A stretch of DNA of 58,059 nt from Deltaproteobacteria bacterium UBA2221 (GTDB lineage: Bacteria > Desulfobacterota > Syntrophorhabdia > Syntrophorhabdales > WCHB1-27). The translations under genes were made by a program, and so were the position numbers. The notes under the pieces are model-generated. The model saw only the letters and a list, made by a program, of their open reading frames with translations, did not search any database and had not been told where the DNA came from. Positions 9,008 to 17,614 of the stretch are shown here, piece by piece (the first letter of the stretch is position 1; the number at the start of each line of letters is the position of its first letter). The DNA is taken from the NCBI GenBank assembly GCA_002328485.1, contig DCUF01000034.1, positions 1 to 58,059 on the forward strand. The letters run 5' to 3'.

Positions 9008-10372
9008 ATGCTAAGGGTCAGATTTGCGCCGAGCCCAACCGGAAATCTCCACATAGGGAACGCCCGTACTGCCCTGATCAATCTCCTCTTCGCCCGCTCC
9101 AACGGGGGGTCCTTTCTTCTCAGAATCGAGGATACCGATGTGGAGCGATCGGACGCAGCCTTCGAATCGGCGATCCTTGAAGACCTGCGTTGGCTCGGGG
9201 TGAATTGGGACGAAGGACCGGTCCGACAGACCGACCGACTTTCCACGTATACGGAATGGGCAGATAAACTCCTCGCAAGCGGACAGGCCTACAAGTGCTT
9301 CTGCACCGTAGAAGAGCTTGAGCATCAAAGAAGAGAGGCCTTGAGGCGCGGTTTACCGCCCAGATACACCGGGAGATGTCGCGATCTGACGGCTTACCAG
9401 GTCAAGGACCGGCAGGTGACAGGTCAACCCTTTGTCATACGGTTCAGGGCCCCACGGAGACGAATAGAGTTCAAGGATCTCCTTCATGGTACGGTGGCTT
9501 TTCCTCCTGATCACGTGGACGACTTCATTATCATAAGGAATGACGGCGTCCCTGCCTACAATTTCGCCGTCGTCATAGATGACATGCTCATGGGCGTTAC
9601 CCACGTCATACGCGGCTCAGATCATCTTTCGAACACACCGAAACAGATCATGCTCTTCGAGATCCTTGGGGGAAAGCCTCCGGCGTACGGCCATCACGGC
9701 CTGCTCCTCGGGGGTGACAAGAAACCTCTGAGTAAGCGTCACGGCGCCTCAAACATTGCGGAGCTAAGGGCCGCGGGAATCCTGCCGGAAGCGGTCGCCA
9801 ATTATCTCGGCATCATCGGTAAAAGCGCCAAGAAGGAGGTCCTTTCACGGGATGAGCTGATCCGTGAATTCTCCCTCGAATCCTTTTCGGCGTCAGATCA
9901 GGCATTCGATTACGAGAAGCTCCGCTGGCTGAACAAAGAGCACCTGAGGCAGGCATCTCCTGAGCGCCTCAGCAACATCCTCGGACTCCCCCACGAATTT
10001 CAGAGCAAGATTGCCCTCCTACGGGAAAATGCCGGGACGCTGGTGGAGCTGAGGGAACAATTGGACATCTTTGACGGGGAGGAGATGGAGAAGGAAGCGC
10101 TTGACTTTGCATTGAAAATCCCTGCGCTCGGCGTTATCGTGGAAAGGATCAGTGGTCTTTTTTCCGAGACGGCTCGGCCGGCCATCGAAGATCTTCATAG
10201 GCTACTCAAAGAATCCCCCGGTTTAGCCCGTAAAGACGTATTTATGCTCCTTCGTGTCATGACTACGGGACGCAAGAGCGGGCCTCCTCTTACCGAAGCC
10301 TACCCCTTGATCTCAACCAGGAGCATGGTTGGACGATTAGCATGTCTTCAGAAAAGATTATCCAATTCCTGA
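9008..10372 (+). CDS. gltX: Glutamyl-tRNA synthetase, copy 2
   Basis: Second GluRS paralogue, 454 residues, from ATG 9008 (MLRVRFAPSPTGNLHIGN). An in-frame upstream start adds nine residues that are not family-like. HIGN and KKPLSKRHG are the active-site signatures. The CFC...GRCRD region has fewer cysteines than copy 1, so the zinc site may be incomplete. The sequence differs strongly from copy 1, including the C-terminal anticodon-binding half. One copy may act on tRNA-Glu and the other on tRNA-Gln, but the sequence alone does not say which. Its 3' end overlaps the kinase gene by 31 nt. Confidence 0.92.
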   Translation: MLRVRFAPSPTGNLHIGNARTALINLLFARSNGGSFLLRIEDTDVERSDAAFESAILEDLRWLGVNWDEGPVRQTDRLSTYTEWADKLLASGQAYKCFCTVEELEHQRREALRRGLPPRYTGRCRDLTAYQVKDRQVTGQPFVIRFRAPRRRIEFKDLLHGTVAFPPDHVDDFIIIRNDGVPAYNFAVVIDDMLMGVTHVIRGSDHLSNTPKQIMLFEILGGKPPAYGHHGLLLGGDKKPLSKRHGASNIAELRAAGILPEAVANYLGIIGKSAKKEVLSRDELIREFSLESFSASDQAFDYEKLRWLNKEHLRQASPERLSNILGLPHEFQSKIALLRENAGTLVELREQLDIFDGEEMEKEALDFALKIPALGVIVERISGLFSETARPAIEDLHRLLKESPGLARKDVFMLLRVMTTGRKSGPPLTEAYPLISTRSMVGRLACLQKRLSNS

Positions 10373-11832
10373 GCAGGACCAAGAACCTTTTTCGCAGCTT
10401 CTCCCTTAGAACGCAGCTCCTTTTGATCCTCCTTTTCCTTCTGGTCATGTCAATCAGCTCGCTCACCGTTATCTATTCGAGATCGGAGCAGATGCTGCTC
10501 GACAAACTGGGGGATAACATCGATGATTTGACGAACGCAATCCGCATCAGCGTGGAAGAGCTCATTGCCCGGGGCGACAGCACGCAACGGCTCAAGAGCT
10601 ACGTCGCCATGCTCAAAAGGAAGGGTATACAGGAGATTTCCATCATCAGCGACCAGTCTCAGGTCATAGCCAGTTCCAACCCAAGGATGATAGGAACGGC
10701 CGTCGAAAATCCGAAAAAGATAGAGGCCATGAGCAAGGCAGCCCGAAAAAAAGACCTTATGATCACCGCAAAACTGGGCGAACCGATCAGGCCGACACAG
10801 CGTCCCTACAACGTGATCATGCCCGTATCGATACAGGGTCAAAATCTAGGATACATACACATCAGTATGGCCCTGGACGACTTCAATTTTATCCAGAGAC
10901 GAAATCACCTGAAGCGAATCTTGAGCACCCTCTTCGCTTTCAGCATTGGTATCATCATCTGTATCATCTTTGCGGACAAATACACAGAGCCCATCAAGAA
11001 GATAGCGAACGCGAGCAGGAAGATAGCGGAAGGCAAGCTGGTAAAGATCATGGACACGGGTCGTGCCGACGAGATAGGCGTCCTGGTGAGAAGCTACAAT
11101 GAGATGGTGGACAAGCTGAATGAACGCAAGGAATTGGAGGAAAAGCTAAAGCACACGGAACAGCTCTCGATGATCGGTCAGCTCGCCTCCGGGATAGCCC
11201 ACGAGGTGAGAAACCCCCTTAATTTCCTCTCTCTGTCCGTGGGGCATATAAAGGAAAGACTGGCCGAAGAACACGTAAAGGGATGTGAAGACGTGAACGA
11301 CCTCCTGGACGATCTGAAAAAGGAAATCTACCGCGTTAATGAACTGATCAACAACTTTCTTTTCGTGGGGAAACCCATCGCGCTCAACCGGGAATGGATC
11401 TCCTACGACACCCTCATGCGGGATGTCTTCTATCTGCTCAAGGACAAGATTCGTGAAGGCATTGAGGTTACCGTAAACACGAGGGATGAGGCACCCATCT
11501 TTTGCGACAGGGAGTATATGCGTATTTGCCTCATCAATCTCATTCTCAATTCTGTTCAGGCAATCGACGACAAGGGGAAGGTCGTCATCGAATTCGGGAG
11601 GGATGATGGCTTCTCTTGCGTCTCGGTGACCGACAACGGCAGGGGTATCGACAAGGACGATGTCGACAAGATCTTCGAGCCATACTTCTCCACCAAGAAG
11701 CTGGGGATCGGCTTGGGTCTCACCATAACAAAAAGACTCATTGATGAGCACGGCGGAACCATCTCCATGGAAAGCACCAGGGACGAACGAACCGTCATTA
11801 CCATCAGGGTACCCTCTCATGAAATCACCTAA
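10342..11832 (+). CDS. Membrane sensor histidine kinase
   Basis: 496 residues. TM1 is at about 25-44, a periplasmic sensor region at 45-190, TM2 at about 191-211, and HAMP at 212-265. The HisKA box SGIAHEVRNPLNF has phospho-accepting H287. The HATPase domain has the N box NLILNSVQAID, G1 VTDNGRGID and G2 GLGLTITKRLIDEHGG. It starts within the last codons of gltX2 and overlaps the response-regulator gene by 14 nt, so the pair is translated together. The signal is unknown; the periplasmic part resembles a double-PAS/Cache-like module but shows no ligand motif I recognise. Confidence 0.93.
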   Translation: MSSEKIIQFLSRTKNLFRSFSLRTQLLLILLFLLVMSISSLTVIYSRSEQMLLDKLGDNIDDLTNAIRISVEELIARGDSTQRLKSYVAMLKRKGIQEISIISDQSQVIASSNPRMIGTAVENPKKIEAMSKAARKKDLMITAKLGEPIRPTQRPYNVIMPVSIQGQNLGYIHISMALDDFNFIQRRNHLKRILSTLFAFSIGIIICIIFADKYTEPIKKIANASRKIAEGKLVKIMDTGRADEIGVLVRSYNEMVDKLNERKELEEKLKHTEQLSMIGQLASGIAHEVRNPLNFLSLSVGHIKERLAEEHVKGCEDVNDLLDDLKKEIYRVNELINNFLFVGKPIALNREWISYDTLMRDVFYLLKDKIREGIEVTVNTRDEAPIFCDREYMRICLINLILNSVQAIDDKGKVVIEFGRDDGFSCVSVTDNGRGIDKDDVDKIFEPYFSTKKLGIGLGLTITKRLIDEHGGTISMESTRDERTVITIRVPSHEIT

Positions 11833-13270
11833 GGGATCGATTCTTGTTGTAGAGGACGACAAGAATCAGCGCGCCATCATCAGGACGATTCTTACAAAAG
11901 AAGGCTATTACGTCGAAGATGTCGGCACGGGCAAGAAGGCCTTGGAGATCCTCAAAAATCATGTCTTTGATCTGGTGCTGACCGACCTTCGTCTTCCCGA
12001 CCTGGAAGGGACTGACATCCTGAAGGAAGTCAAGATCCAAAATCGGCCTTGCCGGGTAGTAATCGTGACCGCTTATGGCTCCATCCCTTCCGCCATAGAG
12101 GCGACCAAACTGGGCGCCTTCCATTACCTTGAAAAGCCGTTGGAAAAAGACCACCTGCTGATTGTTGTTAGTAATGCCATCAATCAGGTGCAGCTCTTGC
12201 GTGACAACATCATGTTGAAAGACCAGTTGGTCGAGAAATTCCAGCTGGAAAACATCGTGGGCAATCACGGCCGAATGCACGAGCTGTACAGGATCGTGAG
12301 AAAGGTCGCCCCCACCAGCACGACCGTCCTTATCTATGGGGCAAGCGGGACAGGCAAGGAACTCTTCGCGAAGAGTATTCACTATAATAGTCCGAGGAAA
12401 GGCAAGCCCTTCTTTGCCATCAATTGCGCCGCTATCCCTGAGACGCTCCTCGAAAGCGAGCTTTTTGGCTACGAAAAGGGGGCCTTCACCGGCGCAGTCG
12501 TGCGCCATGCAGGCCTTTTCGAACAGGCGAATGGCAGCACGCTCTTCCTCGACGAGATAGGGGACCTCACGCTCACCATGCAGGCAAAGATCTTAAGGGC
12601 GCTCCAGGAAAAAGAGATCCGCCGCATAGGCGGTAAGGAAACGATCAAGCTCGATGTACGCATCCTTGCTGCCACAAACAAGAAGCTGGAAGAGGAGATT
12701 GCCAGGGGAAGGTTTCGACAGGATCTTTACTACCGTCTGAACGTCATAGCTTTCACCATTCCCCCGCTCAACGAGCGGATGACCGATATCCCCCTTCTTG
12801 TAGAGCATTTTCTGAGAAAGCTGAACGAAGAGAACGATAAGAAAATCGGCATCTCTCCTCAGGGGTTACAGGCCCTTATGGATTATTCCTGGCCAGGCAA
12901 CATCAGGCAACTGGAGTCCGTTATCGAGCGGTCCTATATCATGTGTGACGGCGACACCATTGATGTGGAACATATGCCCGAAGAGATCAAACAAGGGGCT
13001 TCCCTTCCTGATACCAGTGCGGTCTCGGGCCTCATAAATGACTCACTTATCGATGCGAAGCTCACAGCCTCGGAATACCGGCTCTACCTCTACCTCGTCA
13101 AGCTCGATTCCACCGCTCCCCTTCCCGACCCAAAAACCATCATAGAACGATTGGACATCAATCGGGATACCTTTTTTACCGCCGTAGCGCGGCTTGCAGA
13201 ACTCGGTCTCTACGACTACAGGCAGCGTAGAGAGGCTGAAAAGATATCAAGGGCAGGGGTCCCAAAATAG
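11819..13270 (+). CDS. Sigma-54 dependent response regulator (NtrC type) with atypical C-terminus
   Basis: 483 residues from ATG 11819, cognate partner of the kinase. The receiver domain (1-120) has phospho-acceptor D56, T84 and K106. The AAA+ domain has Walker A GASGTGK (174-180), the sigma-54 contact loop GAFTGA (221-226) and Walker B TLFLDEIGD. The C-terminus (about 405-483) has no Fis-type helix-turn-helix; TIIERLDINRDTFFTAVARLAELGLYDYRQRR looks like a winged-helix unit. Twin palindromes and a -24/-12 promoter directly downstream are likely targets. Confidence 0.93.
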   Translation: MKSPKGSILVVEDDKNQRAIIRTILTKEGYYVEDVGTGKKALEILKNHVFDLVLTDLRLPDLEGTDILKEVKIQNRPCRVVIVTAYGSIPSAIEATKLGAFHYLEKPLEKDHLLIVVSNAINQVQLLRDNIMLKDQLVEKFQLENIVGNHGRMHELYRIVRKVAPTSTTVLIYGASGTGKELFAKSIHYNSPRKGKPFFAINCAAIPETLLESELFGYEKGAFTGAVVRHAGLFEQANGSTLFLDEIGDLTLTMQAKILRALQEKEIRRIGGKETIKLDVRILAATNKKLEEEIARGRFRQDLYYRLNVIAFTIPPLNERMTDIPLLVEHFLRKLNEENDKKIGISPQGLQALMDYSWPGNIRQLESVIERSYIMCDGDTIDVEHMPEEIKQGASLPDTSAVSGLINDSLIDAKLTASEYRLYLYLVKLDSTAPLPDPKTIIERLDINRDTFFTAVARLAELGLYDYRQRREAEKISRAGVPK

Positions 13271-13343
13271 GGCTACAATCAGACGGATGAAGCGGTGGAA
13301 AAAGACCGGGATCAAAAAGGGGAGCAGCAACAATAGGTCTCAT

Positions 13344-13393
13344 AGTCGGAAACTTCCGACTCTTATCTTCACTATAGTCGGAAACTTCCGACT
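13344..13393. promoter_or_regulatory. Twin 18-bp palindromes, candidate enhancer sites
   Basis: AGTCGGAAACTTCCGACT occurs twice, at 13344-13361 and 13376-13393, as perfect inverted repeats around an AC centre. The second copy extends to a 22-bp palindrome (13374-13395). The repeats are 32 bp apart, three helical turns, so both face the same side of DNA. They lie about 200-230 bp upstream of the predicted sigma-54 transcript start and 74 bp after the activator gene. The rest of 13271-13553 holds nothing else recognisable. Confidence 0.6.
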
Positions 13394-13553
13394 ATGCCTG
13401 ATGGGTATTGATTTTGCCACCCACGCCGTTCTCGGCCAAAAATGGCCCCATAAACAGTAGACCGCAACAATAACAGATCGTTACCATGAGCCCCTTGGCA
13501 AGACTACGGGGATGTTCTGTCATCCTGACCCAGGCGTCAGTCTTTTGAAACTC

Positions 13554-13570
13554 TGGCATGTGAAATGCAC
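13554..13570 (+). promoter_or_regulatory. Candidate sigma-54 (-24/-12) promoter
   Basis: CTGGCATGTGAAATGCA fits the sigma-54 consensus, with the GG and GC dinucleotides exactly 10 bases apart. The transcript start would be near 13581, giving a 40-nt leader to the ATG at 13623. An NtrC-type activator gene and twin palindromes lie just upstream, which raises the probability. Confidence 0.55.
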
Positions 13571-13622
13571 TAACTGAGGCATTCAGTTCAGACCAAAAAA
13601 ATGGAAAGGAGGTGAAACAATA

Positions 13623-14075
13623 ATGAAGAAAGCATTGACAATCGTTCTGGCTCTTCTGATCAGCGTAGCATTCATGTCCACGGTTTTCGCTCAGACAGAG
13701 AAGAAGGCAGCAGCTCCTGCTCCGGCGGCAGCTCCTGAAAAAGCTCCGGCTCCTGAAAAAGTGAAAGCAGAGAAGAAAGCCCCTGCAGAAGCAAAAGCAA
13801 AAGCCCACCAGTTCACTGGTGAGGTAGCAGCCGCTGACGCAGCAGCAAAGACGATCACCGTGAAAGGCAAGAAGGAGGAAAAAGCCTTCGACGTCGCCGG
13901 TGTGAAGGGCGCTGAGGATATCATAATCGGCGATAAGGTAGTTGTCAAATATACGGAAGCAGACGGCAAAAACGTTGCAAAATCCGTAAAGAAGGCAACC
14001 GCTAAGAAAGCCGAGAAGAAGGAAGCTCCTAAGGCAGAACCGAAGGAAGCTCCTGCACCAGCTCCTGCAAAGTAA
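13623..14075 (+). CDS. Secreted Ala/Lys/Pro-rich small protein
   Basis: 150 residues, with a strong AAGGAGGTG site upstream. A clear signal peptide ends at STVFA-QTEK (about residue 23). The mature part has three sections: an Ala/Pro/Lys/Glu-rich arm (24-60), a compact segment with beta-like pattern (about 61-120, FTGEVAAADAAAKTITVKG through GDKVVVKYTEADG) resembling DUF5666/OB-like periplasmic modules, and a second PAPA/KAE-rich tail. No catalytic motif. The arms could span peptidoglycan or bind an anionic surface. It follows a candidate sigma-54 promoter and is followed by a terminator, so it is probably monocistronic and activator-controlled. Confidence 0.8.
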   Translation: MKKALTIVLALLISVAFMSTVFAQTEKKAAAPAPAAAPEKAPAPEKVKAEKKAPAEAKAKAHQFTGEVAAADAAAKTITVKGKKEEKAFDVAGVKGAEDIIIGDKVVVKYTEADGKNVAKSVKKATAKKAEKKEAPKAEPKEAPAPAPAK

Positions 14076-14092
14076 GGCCCAGAAAAACGTGC

Positions 14093-14126
14093 AAAAGGGG
14101 GAGGCAAGTCTCCCCTTTTTCTTTTT
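14093..14126. terminator. Rho-independent terminator
   Basis: GGGGAG (14098-14103), loop of 6, CTCCCC (14110-14115), with flanking A-tract and T-tract (AAAAG and CTTTTT). It ends the secreted-protein transcript and, read on the other strand, could also stop the leftward trpS-priA transcript. Confidence 0.85.
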
Positions 14127-14272
14127 CTTGGGTTTTCTCCCCCTTGCTCGACGTAGCAACGAGTAACAAGAATCCCTACAAACTTACCTTGAGAATCCAT
14201 CTATTGGAGAATATGGCATCGCTTCCCATAGCGAGGGGTGGAAATGAACCGCGGGGCTCGTCCCGTAGCGCC

Positions 14273-16252
14273 CTATACCCACGGTGGGTCTGCTTCGATT
14301 CTGAGATGGCGTACCCTCGTCAGCTCGGGAAGCAAACCATCCAGTAAAGATTCCCGGCCTTTGAGGAGTATGGCAAGATGCCCTTTTTCGCCGGGGCGTA
14401 CGGTCTCTCCGACTATATTGTCTCCTATCCCATATGCTTCGAGGAGCCCTCGTAGGCGTGTCGCCGCTGATAACGCGGCGGGCCTGTTGGACGAATCGAT
14501 TTTGAGGAGAAAGAGCCGTACGTAAGGGGGAAATTCGGCGGTCTTTCGTCTTTCCAGCTCCTGGCTGTAGAAATCCTCGTCGTTCATGGTCAGGACCTCC
14601 TCGGGCTCTCTCGCCTTGCCCGTGGTGAGGAGGTAAACCTTGGCGGGCCGGAGGGCGTCGATCAAATTACAGTAGGTTTGGCGGATATATTCTCTCGCCC
14701 GGTACCCTGCGATTCTCATGAAATCTTCCCAGCCGACGAGTATCAGCCGTCCGATCGGTCCGACTTCATACAATTTTGAAAGGACTCGTGTTCCAACGAT
14801 AATGGTCCGAGGCTCACCCACGAGGCCCATCAGTTGGCCGATATCTTTCTTGCTCCTCACGGTCTCGCCCGTAATCTTCAAGACGGAGGCGTCAGCCATG
14901 GCTGACCTGATGTGTTCCTCCATATACTCAGCGCCGGTTGAACCGAAGCTGATCAACTCACTTCCGCAATGGGTGCAGCGCTCATGGTAGGGAAACTGTC
15001 GTCCGCATTTCCAACAAACCAAACGGTTGTCATCTTTTCTGAAGCTCACGGCGCTTTCACAGACAGGGCACAGGATAGATTGGTGGCAGCTTAGGCAGTA
15101 CAGCCGTGCGGCATAATCCTTGAGGGGTGTATGAATGACGATTCGCTCATCCCGGGACAAACCTTCGGCAAGGATATCCATCAGTTCCTGGGGCGGGCTT
15201 TGGCCTATCCTGAACCTCTTTACTGCCGCAACCTCCACAGGCTTCGTCGTTACCGGTTCACCGCCGATAGACTCTACGATTCCCTCTTCAACGCCCTTCA
15301 TCACATCGAGGGGCGGCGATACACTCCCATAGAGTATGGGTACGCCGCGCAACTCCGCGAGCTTGGTCGCCAGGGCAACCCCATCGAATTGTAGGGCCTG
15401 GTCGTTCCGGTACCCATCGTCCTCCGGCCGCTCGACGATGATCAATCGGGTGTTATGGGTAGGAAGGAACAAGCAACTTCTCGTCCCTATAACCAGATAC
15501 CCGCCCTGATTCCTCGTTCTGAAGTAGACCTCTCCCTTACGCTTTGCCGGCATATGGCTGCCGAAATAGAGCACTCTTTCGCCCAGCTTTTCCTCAAAAA
15601 ATCGATGAAAATACCCACCGGCCAAGCCACGATCAGGCAACAGGATCAAGACATTCGAACCTGATTCGAGGAGAGGTGCCGCCATTGACAGGTAGTATTC
15701 CCGTCGACTTTCGGCTTGCGACACGAAGAGTTTTGCTGAAAACCGCTGGACTGAGACAGAGGGCCCCTTCTGCTTCAAGGATTCCCCCGTAAAGACGTCC
15801 CTAACACGGAACAGACCCTGGTGGTAGTGTTCCCAAACCCTCTCTTTTCCAACGAGGGTATAGGCCCGTTTCAGACGAAGCCCATCTACTCCCAAGGGAT
15901 CGTCGCCCTGGGCACCGACGACCAGGTACCTTTCGAGGTCCGAGCCGTGGAGAAACGAGGTTTTTAGCGCAAGCCCAGGGGAGACGCAATAGTGGCGCGC
16001 CGCCCATAAACACAAGTCGAAGCTGATTGGATCGACCAGCGGCTCCAGGTCTGCAACCTCACGGATATCACTGGGCGTGAAGGGACACTCTTCTTTCTCT
16101 TCTTCGATACCTACGACGAACCCGATCAGCGACCGGTTCGCAAAGGGGACTCGTACCCGAACACGGACCTGTACGAAGGGTTCTAATGGAGGGGGAATCC
16201 GGTAGGTGAAGACTTTGAATATCGGAACGGGCAGGGCTACGTGAGCAATCAT
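14273..16252 (-). CDS. priA: PriA-like primosomal protein lacking helicase ATPase motifs
   Basis: 659 residues aligned end to end with primosomal protein N' (PriA, replication-fork restart). The N-terminal 3'-DNA-binding domain (1-105) and eight zinc-binding cysteines (C386, C389, C395, C398, C413, C416, C426, C429) are intact. The ATPase core is not: the Walker A position reads VSQAESRRE (about 177-185) instead of GVTGSGKTE, the DEEH box reads ERPE (274-277), the GSATP motif reads GSVSP, and the arginine motif QVAGRAGR reads IRQTYCN. It probably binds forked DNA without unwinding, as proposed for actinobacterial PriA. The gene is intact, 54 nt after trpS. Confidence 0.85.
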   Translation of the reverse strand: MIAHVALPVPIFKVFTYRIPPPLEPFVQVRVRVRVPFANRSLIGFVVGIEEEKEECPFTPSDIREVADLEPLVDPISFDLCLWAARHYCVSPGLALKTSFLHGSDLERYLVVGAQGDDPLGVDGLRLKRAYTLVGKERVWEHYHQGLFRVRDVFTGESLKQKGPSVSVQRFSAKLFVSQAESRREYYLSMAAPLLESGSNVLILLPDRGLAGGYFHRFFEEKLGERVLYFGSHMPAKRKGEVYFRTRNQGGYLVIGTRSCLFLPTHNTRLIIVERPEDDGYRNDQALQFDGVALATKLAELRGVPILYGSVSPPLDVMKGVEEGIVESIGGEPVTTKPVEVAAVKRFRIGQSPPQELMDILAEGLSRDERIVIHTPLKDYAARLYCLSCHQSILCPVCESAVSFRKDDNRLVCWKCGRQFPYHERCTHCGSELISFGSTGAEYMEEHIRSAMADASVLKITGETVRSKKDIGQLMGLVGEPRTIIVGTRVLSKLYEVGPIGRLILVGWEDFMRIAGYRAREYIRQTYCNLIDALRPAKVYLLTTGKAREPEEVLTMNDEDFYSQELERRKTAEFPPYVRLFLLKIDSSNRPAALSAATRLRGLLEAYGIGDNIVGETVRPGEKGHLAILLKGRESLLDGLLPELTRVRHLRIEADPPWV

Positions 16253-16306
16253 TGGGAGTGCATCAAAAGGCTACGCAACGAACCCGCCTCGGGGACGCCG
16301 GGCCAA

Positions 16307-17284
16307 CTATCTGTACAAACCGAGGACGGATCTGACCTCTTCCATGGTTTGCTGCGCCTCATCTCTGCACGACTCCGCGCCGCTTTTCAAGACGTCTCGA
16401 ATATAATCGGGTTGACTTCTGAGGGCAGACGCCCTCTCTCGGATAGGGCCGAGCTCGGCCGTCATATTCTCAAAAAGCTTTTTCTTGCAGTCCACGCAGC
16501 CAATATCTGCACGACGACACCCCTTGTCCAGTTCAGGGATCATGGTGTCAGGTGAAAAAGCTGTGTGCATGGTGAAGATATTACAGTCTTCCGGACAGCC
16601 AGGATCCTTCCTTCGGACCCTCTTCACATCCGTTACGGCGGTTCTCAACTTCTCCCAGATGCTTTCTTCCGCTTCCAGGAGGCCGATATAGTTGTTCAGG
16701 GTCTTGGACATCTTGCTCTTTCCGTCAACACCAAGAATTTTCGCCGCACATGAGAGAATCACCTGGGGCTCAGGAAAAATCGGCTGGAACCGGCTGTTGA
16801 ATTTCCGCGCAATCTCTCGGGTCAGTTCCACATGCTGCACTTGATCTTCTCCAACCGGCACGAATCCGGCTTTGTAAACAAGGATATCGGCGGCCTGAAG
16901 AACCGGGTAATCCATAAGGCCCATGTTGATATTGGCCCTATGCTGCTTTGACTTTTCCTTGAACTGTGTCATCCTCTCAACCTCTCCGATGGGTGTCACA
17001 CAGTTGAAGACCCACGCCAACTCGGTGTGCTCCGGCACTTGGGACTGAACCATGATCCGGCATTTCTGAGGATCAAGCCCACAAGCGAGCAGATTCAATG
17101 CCGTCTCCAAGACGCGTTCCTGAAACTGGTCAGCCTCGTAATCGACGGTGATGGCGTGGTAATCCACCACCGAATAGATGCAGTCGTAGTCATCTACCAG
17201 ACCGATCCAATTTCGGATCGCCCCTACGTAATTACCGATGTGTATCTCGCCCGTAGGCTGAATTCCGCTGAATATCTTATTCAT
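16307..17284 (-). CDS. trpS: Tryptophanyl-tRNA synthetase
   Basis: 325 residues, normal length. FSGIQPTGEIHIGNY holds the HIGH-type signature and GKSKMSKTLNN the KMSKS loop. Charges tRNA-Trp. GGGAGA lies 7 nt before the ATG. Followed by the priA-like gene on the same strand with a 54-nt gap, probably an operon. Confidence 0.97.
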   Translation of the reverse strand: MNKIFSGIQPTGEIHIGNYVGAIRNWIGLVDDYDCIYSVVDYHAITVDYEADQFQERVLETALNLLACGLDPQKCRIMVQSQVPEHTELAWVFNCVTPIGEVERMTQFKEKSKQHRANINMGLMDYPVLQAADILVYKAGFVPVGEDQVQHVELTREIARKFNSRFQPIFPEPQVILSCAAKILGVDGKSKMSKTLNNYIGLLEAEESIWEKLRTAVTDVKRVRRKDPGCPEDCNIFTMHTAFSPDTMIPELDKGCRRADIGCVDCKKKLFENMTAELGPIRERASALRSQPDYIRDVLKSGAESCRDEAQQTMEEVRSVLGLYR

Positions 17285-17311
17285 CTGTGGTTCTCCCGAG
17301 AAGTGTGGTTA

Positions 17312-17340
17312 ACTGTACAATAACGCGGAACCAAAATCAA
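17312..17340 (-). promoter_or_regulatory. Candidate promoter for trpS
   Basis: Minus strand TTGATT (17340-17335), 17-base spacer, TACAGT (17317-17312), 27 nt before the trpS ATG. The -10 is a weak match. The remaining divergent region to 17614 holds the GntR promoter and operator described separately. Confidence 0.4.
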
Positions 17341-17452
17341 TAAAATGGGTGGGACGGAACCATCCGTGGAAGGGCACAGGTCCGGTCTCTAACCCCACCA
17401 ATAGTCTCCCGACCCGGCCATAGTTCTGGGGCCAAAACTGTATAAAATCAAT

Positions 17453-17482
17453 TGACAATCTTTTTTCTATTGTACTATATAT
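17453..17482 (+). promoter_or_regulatory. Promoter of the GntR/FCD regulator gene
   Basis: Consensus TTGACA (17453-17458) followed after 18 bases by TATATA (17477-17482) in an A/T-rich tract. The transcript would start near 17490 and have a leader of about 125 nt. Confidence 0.6.
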
Positions 17483-17494
17483 ATGAACATTCGC

Positions 17495-17504
17495 TGTATA
17501 CAGT
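17495..17504. promoter_or_regulatory. Candidate GntR/FCD operator
   Basis: CTGTATACAG is a perfect 10-bp palindrome 12 nt after the -10 box, at the expected transcript start. The core TGTATACA is the type of site bound by FCD-subfamily GntR repressors. Suggests autorepression. A related palindrome ATGTATACAT is at 20571-20580 on the acyl-CoA ligase start. Confidence 0.5.
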
Positions 17505-17614
17505 GGGGTCGCGATTTTCTATGCTTTGAACAAGCAGCAGCCATCGGTTCTCCGGGCTGAGATCGGCAGAATAGCAGGCCCGAAGCCTTGCCCGACAATT
17601 CAAAGGAGGGGAGA

